13,719 bases of DNA, taken from positions 1-13,719 of the forward strand of contig JAAYTY010000146.1 of NCBI GenBank assembly GCA_012523605.1, given 5' to 3'. Position 1 is the stretch's first letter. Every line of letters begins with the position of its first letter. Below, piece by piece: positions 8,771-13,719 of this stretch. This stretch comes from Candidatus Fermentibacterota bacterium (GTDB lineage: Bacteria > Fermentibacterota > Fermentibacteria > Fermentibacterales > Fermentibacteraceae). Position numbers and translations under genes: made by a program. The notes beneath the pieces are model-generated. The model had not been told where the DNA came from. It did not search any database and saw only the letters and a program-made list of their open reading frames with translations.

Positions 8771-9499
8771 TTGAACAGATCCCTGAGCGTGGTGCTGCCG
8801 ATGTACAACGAGGAGGCCGGCGCGGCGTCAGCCGTGGAATCCATCTGCGGCTCGCTGGAGAAGATCCTGGACGACTTCGAGATTCTCGTGGTAGAAAGCG
8901 GGAGCACCGACAGAACCGCGGAGATAGCCGACTCGCTCGCCGTCGAGAACCCACGTGTGAGGGTGATCCACCAGATCAACCGGGAGGGTCTCGGCAGTGC
9001 GATAAGGCTGGGTTTCGCCAACGCCAGGAAGGAATACATCCTGTACCTCGACGCCGACGAGCCCTTCGAAGTCTCGGAGATCGCGAAGGTGATCCCTCTT
9101 CTGAATCCCGACAGGGCCGTCATCGGATACAGGATCGGAGAGCGAGAGAACCTCAAGCGGAAGGTCTTCTCCAGGGTGTACAACGCTCTGGTGCAGATCC
9201 TCTTCGGGCTCGGCGTCCGCGACGTCAACTTCTCGATGAAGGTCATTCACCGTGATATGCTGAAAAGGCTGCGCCTCCGCGCCGACGGCTGCTTCTACGA
9301 CGCGGAGCTCGTGGCGGAGCTCCGGAAGGCCGGTGTGGAGATCGTCGAGACGGGCTTCGAGTACACGCACAGGACGACGGGGATTTCCTCGCTCGACAGG
9401 GTCTCCGTAATCGTCGATATCCTGCGGGAGATGACGGGGTACTTCCTCGGGAGGTGGCTCTTCTCGAAGAGGCCCCGCAGGGCTGGAGGATCCTCATGA
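8771..9499 (+). CDS. Family 2 glycosyltransferase (DPM1-like)
   Basis: The 242-aa protein has the GT-A fold signs of GT2: SVVLPMYNEE (6-15), ILVVESGSTDRT (38-49), GLGSAIRLGFANA (73-85) and a DxD-type LDADEP (93-98). It resembles dolichyl/polyprenyl-phosphate sugar synthases of the soluble DPM1 type and has no C-terminal membrane segments. It probably moves a sugar from a nucleotide donor to a lipid carrier or glycan. The canonical first DD of the DDGSTD motif is ES here. I prefer the TTG at 8771 because GGAGGG sits 4 nt upstream; the in-frame GTG at 8753 has no ribosome-binding site. It follows tatC after 49 nt and overlaps the dehydratase gene by 4 nt (ATGA), which ties it to the sugar-nucleotide genes. 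Confidence 0.88.
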   Translation: MNRSLSVVLPMYNEEAGAASAVESICGSLEKILDDFEILVVESGSTDRTAEIADSLAVENPRVRVIHQINREGLGSAIRLGFANARKEYILYLDADEPFEVSEIAKVIPLLNPDRAVIGYRIGERENLKRKVFSRVYNALVQILFGLGVRDVNFSMKVIHRDMLKRLRLRADGCFYDAELVAELRKAGVEIVETGFEYTHRTTGISSLDRVSVIVDILREMTGYFLGRWLFSKRPRRAGGSS

Positions 9500-10464
9500 A
9501 GGCTCTGGTGACAGGTGCGGGAGGTTTCATCGGCCATCACCTGGCGAAGGTGCTGGCGGCCAGGGGCTTCCAGGTGCGGTGCTTCGTCCGCTACACCTCG
9601 ACGGGCGGGATCGGCCTGCTGTCGAACCTGCCCGGAGATGTACTCGCCTCTTGCGAGGTAGTCAGGGGCGACCTGAGGGATCCGGGCGCGGTGGCCGACG
9701 CCGTCAGGGGTTGCGACGCCGTGTTCCACCTCGGGGCTCACATCTCCATACCTTTCTCGTATCTCTGCCCCGCCGACGTTGTCTCGGTCAACGTGGGCGG
9801 GACCGTGAACGTCCTCGAAGCCGCGAGGAGGAGCGGCTGCACCGTTGTCGTGACCTCCACCAGCGAGGTGTACGGCACGGCCCGCCAGGTGCCCATGACC
9901 GAGGAGCACCCCCTCTCGGCCCAGTCTCCCTACGCCGCCTCCAAGACGGCGGCGGATCAGATCGCCCTCAGCTACCACAGGTCTTTCGGAATGCCGGTCG
10001 TGGTCTGCAGGCCCTTCAACACATACGGCCCCGGGCAGTCGCGCCGGGCGGTCATCCCCACGGTCATCTCGCAGGCGCTGGAATCCGACGTGATAGAGCT
10101 CGGCTCGACGGACACCACGAGGGATTTCGTCTTCGTGTCCGACACGGCGGAGGGGCTTGCCGCGGCCCTCATGCCGGAGGCCGTGGGGCACGTCGTCCAC
10201 CTCGGAACGGGCAGGGAGACGGGAGTTGCCGAACTTGTGGAAATGGTCGGCGGCATACTCGGGAGGAAGCTCGCAGTGAGGGTCTCCCCCGAGAGGATCA
10301 GGCCGGCGGGGAGCGAGGTCATGCGCCTCGTTGCCGATCCGTCCAGAGCTCGCGAACTGCTCGGCTGGCAGGCGAGGATCCCCCTGGCCGAAGGACTCGC
10401 GGCCACCGTGGAGTGGATGAGATCCCATCCGGAGCACGGGGCGGTGCGGGGGTACGCGCTGTGA
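9496..10464 (+). CDS. NAD-dependent sugar-nucleotide 4,6-dehydratase/epimerase, LegB-like
   Basis: This extended-SDR enzyme (322 aa) has the dinucleotide motif TGAGGFIG (6-13), the serine motif TSTSEVYG (120-127) and the catalytic pair Tyr146/Lys150 in SPYAASK, followed by RPFNTYGPGQS (172-182) and TRDFVFVSDT (208-217). The combination of FVRYTS near the start, IPFSY and STSEVYGTA recalls the NAD-dependent 4,6-dehydratases of the LegB group, which act on GDP- or UDP-GlcNAc in the synthesis of legionaminic-acid-like sugars. The substrate cannot be fixed from sequence. The ATG at 9496 overlaps the previous stop and is preceded by GGAGG with 6-nt spacing. With the next gene it forms a donor-sugar pair. 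No aminotransferase, NeuB-like or NeuA-like gene follows in the window. Confidence 0.88.
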   Translation: MKALVTGAGGFIGHHLAKVLAARGFQVRCFVRYTSTGGIGLLSNLPGDVLASCEVVRGDLRDPGAVADAVRGCDAVFHLGAHISIPFSYLCPADVVSVNVGGTVNVLEAARRSGCTVVVTSTSEVYGTARQVPMTEEHPLSAQSPYAASKTAADQIALSYHRSFGMPVVVCRPFNTYGPGQSRRAVIPTVISQALESDVIELGSTDTTRDFVFVSDTAEGLAAALMPEAVGHVVHLGTGRETGVAELVEMVGGILGRKLAVRVSPERIRPAGSEVMRLVADPSRARELLGWQARIPLAEGLAATVEWMRSHPEHGAVRGYAL

Positions 10465-11183
10465 GCAGGCTGGCGGTTCTGCTGGCGGGTGGCCGGGGGG
10501 CACGGCTGGCGCCCTATACCGCCGTGTTCCCCAAGCCGCTGGTGCCCATAGGCGACATGCCGGTGGCGGACATACTCGTAAGACAGCTCGCGGCGGCCGG
10601 ATTCGACGAAATATGCTTCTGCGCAGGCCATCTGGCCGAGCTTCTGGAGGCCTACTTCATGTCGCACCCCCTGCGCGGCCGCGGCGTGAGGTTCAGGTGG
10701 GTCCGCGAGGGCGAGCCTCTCGGGACCGCAGGCCCGCTGAGGCTGGTCGAGGACCTTCCCGAGAGGTTCCTGGTCCTCAACGGCGACCTGCTGACGACGC
10801 TCGACTTCGGGGCGTTCTTCGACAGACACGTGGAATCCGGCGCGGACCTCACGATTGCTGTCCAGCGCCACCAGCACCGCACACAGCTCGGGGTCGTCAG
10901 ACACGAGGGCGACAGGGTGACCGGCTACGAAGAGAAGCCCTCTTTCTCCTTCGACGTCAGCATGGGGGTTTATGCCTACTCCCGCGCGTGCATCGAGACG
11001 ATACCCGCGGGCCTGAAGTTCGACTTCCCCGATCTGGTCGGCGCGCTTCTCGAGAGAGGAAGAGACGTAAGGATAGTCCTTTCCGGGGACACCTGGCTGG
11101 ACATCGGCAATCCCGAGGACTACTCGGAGGCCCAGCGTCTCTTCCAGGAGGATCCCGGCAGGTTCCTCGGGCGGTGCCGTTGA
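10461..11183 (+). CDS. Sugar-phosphate nucleotidyltransferase
   Basis: The 240-aa product is an NTP-transferase-family enzyme that joins a sugar 1-phosphate to an NTP, giving the NDP-sugar and pyrophosphate. It shows the glycine-rich signature LLAGGRGARLAPYT (7-20), the catalytic-lysine motif FPKPLVPIGDMP (23-34), EPLGTAGPL (85-93), the metal-binding LNGD (106-109), EKP (158-160) and a second metal-site aspartate in WLDIGNPEDY (212-221). There is no added acyltransferase (left-handed helix) or CBS domain, so it is the minimal catalytic core, close in style to mannose-1-P guanylyl- or glucose-1-P thymidylyl-transferases. The GTG start at 10461 overlaps the dehydratase stop. Its product is plausibly the substrate of the dehydratase just upstream. 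The nucleotide and sugar specificity are not determinable here. Confidence 0.88.
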   Translation: MSRLAVLLAGGRGARLAPYTAVFPKPLVPIGDMPVADILVRQLAAAGFDEICFCAGHLAELLEAYFMSHPLRGRGVRFRWVREGEPLGTAGPLRLVEDLPERFLVLNGDLLTTLDFGAFFDRHVESGADLTIAVQRHQHRTQLGVVRHEGDRVTGYEEKPSFSFDVSMGVYAYSRACIETIPAGLKFDFPDLVGALLERGRDVRIVLSGDTWLDIGNPEDYSEAQRLFQEDPGRFLGRCR

Positions 11184-12112
11184 GGGTTCTGGTCACCGGT
11201 GCATCGGGCTTCCTCGGCCGGCACGCATGCCGCGCCCTCTCCGGAAGAGGCGTCGATCTCGTAACGCTCGACCTGCCCGGGAAACCCGCGCCAGGCCCGG
11301 CCCGGCACATCGAATGCAATCCTGCCGCCCGCGAGGGGGCGTCGAGGCTGGCCGCCGAAGGCCCGTTCGACTGCGTAGTCCATCTCGCCGGAGCGACATC
11401 GGGTGAGTACGTGAACCTCCATCGGGCGAACGTGCTGAGCGTGGAGGCCGTACTGGCGCCGCTGGGGCGCTCGGCGGGCAGGATGGTGCTCGCCGGGTCG
11501 TCGGCCGTCTATGGGAGGGTCGATCCTTCGCGCTTCCCCGTGGGAGAGGACGAACCCCCGGCCCCGGTTTCCCCCTACGGACTCTCGATGGCCCGAAGGG
11601 AGGAGGTCGCCTGCCGGCTCTGCGGGCGCCTGGAGATGTCCCTGTGCACGCTGAGACTCTTCAACCTCGCGGGGCCGGGACAGGAGCCGGTGATGCTCGT
11701 GCCCTCCGCGGCCCGCCAGTTGGCGATGATCGAGGCCGGGCTGCAGCCGCCGGTGCTCCGGCTCGGGAGCCTGGCCGCCAGGCGCGACTACGTCGACGCC
11801 AGGGATGCCGCGGAGGCGTTCGCCGCAGCCGTCCTCGAGCCGGGTGTCTCCGGCGTTCTCAACATATCGAGCGGCGTCTCGACAGGAAGCGCCGAGGTGG
11901 TAGCGATGCTGGCCGGCTTCTTCGACTGCCGCCCGGAGATCGACGCCGCGGAGGATGGCAGGCCCGCCGGTGTGGAAGATCTGCCCGGGAATCCTGCGGC
12001 GGCCTTCGCGGCACTCGGCTGGGCTGTCTCCATACCACTCGAGAAGACTCTCGCCGACATCGCCCTCGACTGGAAGGAGAGGGTAGCCGCCGTCAATGGG
12101 GGTCGGAGTTAA
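11180..12112 (+). CDS. SDR-family sugar-nucleotide epimerase/reductase lacking catalytic lysine
   Basis: This 310-aa extended SDR starts at a TTG overlapping the previous stop (TTGA). It has the NAD(P) motif VTGASGFLG (5-13), VVHLAGAT (66-73), the serine motif GSSAVYG (106-112), Tyr133 in SPYGLSM, and LFNLAGPGQ (160-168) with RRDYVDARD (201-209). That pattern resembles GDP-6-deoxy-mannose reductase (Rmd)/NDP-sugar epimerases, which would complete a deoxysugar route with the two genes upstream. The YxxxK catalytic motif reads YGLSM: the lysine position (137) is methionine, so classical SDR catalysis may be impaired or altered. The last six residues (VNGGRS) and the TAA stop lie inside the left arm of an inverted repeat, so the native C-terminus may have been replaced. 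Confidence 0.83.
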   Translation: MRVLVTGASGFLGRHACRALSGRGVDLVTLDLPGKPAPGPARHIECNPAAREGASRLAAEGPFDCVVHLAGATSGEYVNLHRANVLSVEAVLAPLGRSAGRMVLAGSSAVYGRVDPSRFPVGEDEPPAPVSPYGLSMARREEVACRLCGRLEMSLCTLRLFNLAGPGQEPVMLVPSAARQLAMIEAGLQPPVLRLGSLAARRDYVDARDAAEAFAAAVLEPGVSGVLNISSGVSTGSAEVVAMLAGFFDCRPEIDAAEDGRPAGVEDLPGNPAAAFAALGWAVSIPLEKTLADIALDWKERVAAVNGGRS

Positions 12113-12269
12113 CTTCGTTAACTTTGCATCGCGCAGCCGGCCAGTATCGGAGCTTGCCGCTGACTTCGGTCAGCTTTGTCCGACTTGAGGTTTGCCGTTC
12201 CTGCACAGGGTCAACGGAATCAACTCCGATCCTGCAAAGTTAACGAAGTTAACTCCGACCCCCATTGAC
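12092..12269. repeat. 178-bp nested inverted-repeat element (MITE- or REP/BIME-like)
   Basis: The outer arms, 12092-12128 and 12233-12269, are a perfect 37-bp inverted repeat enclosing about 104 bp. Each arm itself holds a small palindrome, AGTTAACTTCGTTAACT (12107-12123 on the left). Inside are two diverged copies of the same unit: one in plus orientation from about 12148 (ATCGGAG, then a GCTGAC-TTCG-GTCAGC hairpin at 12159-12174) and one in reverse orientation at about 12210-12231 (GTCAACGGAATCAACTCCGAT). So it is four related units in head-to-head nested order with no coding capacity. This suits a non-autonomous mobile repeat, either a MITE or a RAYT-mobilised REP composite. No target duplication is apparent. 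It may also act as a weak transcription end for the upstream series, although no long T-run follows. Confidence 0.75.
12159..12174 (+). other. Perfect hairpin with TTCG tetraloop inside the repeat element
   Basis: A 6-bp stem GCTGAC/GTCAGC closes a TTCG tetraloop and is followed by TTTGT. UUCG loops are exceptionally stable in RNA. Within the element this is the best-preserved internal palindrome, and it parallels the TTC-looped palindromes of the outer arms. It could serve as a REP-type recognition hairpin for a transposase or as a transcript-stabilising stem; the short T-run makes a strong intrinsic terminator unlikely. Confidence 0.5.
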
Positions 12270-12290
12270 ATACAAACGTATGTTTATGAA
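12265..12290 (+). promoter_or_regulatory. Putative SOS promoter with LexA-box-like palindrome before dinB unit
   Basis: A perfect -35 hexamer TTGACA lies at 12265-12270. Just downstream, 12273-12286 reads CAAACGTATGTTTA, matching 13 of 14 positions of the Gram-positive/actinobacterial LexA box consensus CGAACRNRYGTTYC in its degenerate form (CRAACRNRYGTTYC). The core is AAAC-N4-GTTT, and an overlapping perfect repeat ACATAC-N4-GTATGT runs 12268-12283. The box would sit in the spacer, where a bound repressor blocks RNA polymerase. The -10 is weak: TATGAA at 12285-12290 with a short 14-bp spacer. The placement ahead of dinB, a classic SOS gene, strengthens the call, although this organism's LexA specificity is unknown. 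The first five bases of the -35 belong to the right arm of the inverted repeat. Confidence 0.55.
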
Positions 12291-12308
12291 AGTACCGGCG
12301 GGTGAGGC

Positions 12309-12560
12309 ATGGCCACTGAGATACTCGAGCCGGTGGAGATGGTAAGCTGGTCGCGCGGGGCCGGCCTGGTGCCCTGCCGCTTCCGCTGGAGGGGCAGGGT
12401 GTACAGGGTCTCCCGCGTGAACGCTAGCTGGGAGAGCAGGGAGGGCTCGGTCCGCCGCTTCCACTTCATGGTGAGAACCTCCTCGGGCGACACCTGCGAA
12501 CTGCATTTCGACGCCGGCGACATGAGGTGGATGCTTGACTGCGTCTATTCCGACCCCTAA
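12309..12560 (+). CDS. Small DUF6504-like protein preceding DNA polymerase IV
   Basis: This 83-aa protein has an ATG start preceded by GGTGAGG. Its pattern is EPVEM near the start, PCRFRWRGRVYRVSRV (about 22-37), a Trp in ASWES, then HFMVRTSSGDTCELHFD and RWMLDCVY at the end. This beta-rich layout (P..F.WRGR.Y.V...W......YDL.FD..RW.L) resembles DUF6504, a small family I recall being encoded beside Y-family polymerases in Actinobacteria; the assignment is from memory of the pattern. It lies behind the LexA-box-like site and overlaps the dinB start by 26 bp, so the two are probably induced and translated together. It has no catalytic motif and no signal peptide. A role as a DinB accessory or DNA-binding factor is inference from context. 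Confidence 0.7.
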   Translation: MATEILEPVEMVSWSRGAGLVPCRFRWRGRVYRVSRVNASWESREGSVRRFHFMVRTSSGDTCELHFDAGDMRWMLDCVYSDP

Positions 12561-13716
12561 GACCGGGACGCCCGGCCGCAGGACAATCCTCCACGTCGAC
12601 ATGGACGCCTTCTTCGCATCAGTGGAGGTTCTCTGCCGGCCCGAGCTCGCGGGCAGGCCGGTGATCGTCTCGGGCGATCCGTCCCTGCGCACGGTCGTGT
12701 CCTCCTGCAGTTACGAGGCCAGGGCGATGGGGGTGCGCTCGGGCATGCCGCTCGCCCGGGCACTGCGCCTGGCTCCCGGCGCCTCGGTTGTGTCCGGCGA
12801 CCACCACAGATACGTCACCTGCTGGAAGAGGATTCTCTCGGTCATGCTGTCGCTCACCCACCGCATCGAGCCCGTGAGCATAGACGAGGCCTTTCTCGAC
12901 GCCACCGGCCTTCCGATGGCGCCATGCGCGCTCGCGGAGCTCCTCCAGCGGCGGCTTCTCGACGAGACGGGCCTCTGGGCGAGCGTGGGCATAGGCTCGA
13001 ACAAACTCCTGGCCAAGATGGCATCCAAGAGGGCCAAGCCGAGGGGAATAAGGGAACTGAGGCCGGAAGACATCGTGGACTTCCCGGTGGACAGCATCTG
13101 GGGTGTCGGCCCCGAGACGGCGCGGCTCCTGGGCGGTTTCGGCGTGAAGACGGTTGCCGATCTCGCGGCATTCCCGGCGCAGAGGCTGAGAATCATGCTC
13201 GGCATGGCCGGCGAATCACTTTATTTCCTCTGCCGGGGGGTGGATCCTTCGCCGGTGATCCCCTTCTACGAGCAGGAGCCGCCACAGTCCATAGGTCACG
13301 AACACACCTTCGCCCGTGACGTCCTTCTCCCGGGCGAGTACCTGCCCGCGCTGGCCCTCCTGGCTCAGAAGGTCGCCAGGAGGTCGCGCGACGAGGGCTT
13401 CGCCGGCTCGCTGGTGACACTCAAGTACCGGTTCTCGGACATGAGCACTCACACCAGGGCGGTCCGGCTGGGGGCTCCCACTGATCAGGACCAGGTTATA
13501 TTCCGGGCTGTAGGAAGGCTGGCCGGGCAGTGCGTGAAGAGACCAGTGAGACTGCTGGGCGTCTGCCTCGGCTCGCTGGCCCCCTCGGCGGGCCTCCAGC
13601 TTCCCCTGTTCAACCGCTCTACACACGAGCTGAACAGGGCATGCGACATGATCAGACGGAGGTACGGCGAGAAGGCTGTGACCAGTTGCAGGACTATTTC
13701 GGCCGTCCGCCGTTGA
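12535..13716 (+). CDS. dinB: DNA polymerase IV (Y-family translesion polymerase)
   Basis: DinB copies past damaged bases with low fidelity as part of the damage response. The 393-aa protein is complete. The catalytic carboxylates are Asp22 (HVDMDAFFASVE, with Phe27 as likely steric gate) and Asp117/Glu118 (SIDEAF). GIGSNKLLAKMASKRAKP (153-169) belongs to the palm/thumb, a helix-hairpin-helix IWGVGPETARLLGGFGV lies at 188-204, and the little-finger domain spans about 250-350. QLPLF (355-359) is a textbook beta-clamp-binding motif. It is followed by a basic tail (LNRACDMIRRRYGE) common to many DinB proteins. The TTG start at 12535 is supported by GAGGTGG at 12524-12530 and leaves a natural 15-20 residue lead before the first catalytic motif. 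It overlaps the small gene upstream and ends 3 nt before the window edge. Confidence 0.95.
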   Translation: MTASIPTPKTGTPGRRTILHVDMDAFFASVEVLCRPELAGRPVIVSGDPSLRTVVSSCSYEARAMGVRSGMPLARALRLAPGASVVSGDHHRYVTCWKRILSVMLSLTHRIEPVSIDEAFLDATGLPMAPCALAELLQRRLLDETGLWASVGIGSNKLLAKMASKRAKPRGIRELRPEDIVDFPVDSIWGVGPETARLLGGFGVKTVADLAAFPAQRLRIMLGMAGESLYFLCRGVDPSPVIPFYEQEPPQSIGHEHTFARDVLLPGEYLPALALLAQKVARRSRDEGFAGSLVTLKYRFSDMSTHTRAVRLGAPTDQDQVIFRAVGRLAGQCVKRPVRLLGVCLGSLAPSAGLQLPLFNRSTHELNRACDMIRRRYGEKAVTSCRTISAVRR

Positions 13717-13719
13717 GGC

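Noticed and set aside
7363..9246. Long open frame on the minus strand (627 codons) across aroB, tatC and the glycosyltransferase
   Set aside because: It lies entirely antisense to three well-recognised genes, its product is Ser/Arg-rich with no motif, and GC-rich DNA often lacks stops in such frames.
12092..12269. The inverted repeat as a strong intrinsic terminator or CRISPR-like unit
   Set aside because: The outer arms are 104 bp apart with no T-run after the right arm, and there are no spaced direct repeats.

Overview
This is a GC-rich, gene-dense bacterial window with 15 protein genes and almost no spare DNA. One gene on the minus strand (an exported subtilisin-type protease, cut by the left window edge) is divided by about 240 bp from 14 genes that all read rightward. 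A Tat translocase subunit, a predicted outer-membrane barrel and a lipoprotein point to a diderm bacterium. The GC-rich genes use AGG (Arg) and ATA (Ile) freely, and most start codons are GTG or TTG. My best guess is an uncultured FCB-type lineage (Fermentibacterota, Eisenbacteria or Krumholzibacteriota-like), but that is inference and no marker gene settles it.

Layout. (1) 1-1441, minus: subtilase. (2) 1442-1679: divergent intergenic region with two copies of an 11-bp sequence that contains a -10-like hexamer. (3) 1680-8721: DUF362 protein, glycerol-3-phosphate dehydrogenase (gpsA), GHL10-type glycosyl hydrolase-like protein, YycJ/WalJ-type metallo-beta-lactamase-fold hydrolase, small outer-membrane beta-barrel protein, lipoprotein, 3-dehydroquinate synthase (aroB) and TatC. 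(4) 8771-12112: a sugar-nucleotide/glycan module made of a GT2 glycosyltransferase, a LegB-like NAD-dependent 4,6-dehydratase, a sugar-phosphate nucleotidyltransferase and an SDR-family reductase/epimerase whose catalytic lysine is replaced by methionine. (5) 12092-12269: a 178-bp nested inverted-repeat element (37-bp perfect terminal arms) that looks like a MITE or REP composite. It supplies the stop codon of the upstream SDR gene. (6) 12273-13716: a probable SOS unit, consisting of a LexA-box-like palindrome, an 83-aa DUF6504-like protein and DNA polymerase IV (dinB) with a C-terminal beta-clamp-binding motif.

From 1680 to 12112 the genes form one tight series. Seven junctions are 4-nt stop/start overlaps (GTGA, TTGA or ATGA) and the remaining gaps are 12-49 nt, so most or all of it is probably translated in a coupled way from a long transcript. 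Functions within it are mixed (lipid precursor, aromatic precursor, export, cell-surface sugar synthesis), with an overall leaning toward envelope biogenesis. The inverted-repeat element separates this housekeeping/envelope series from the damage-response unit.
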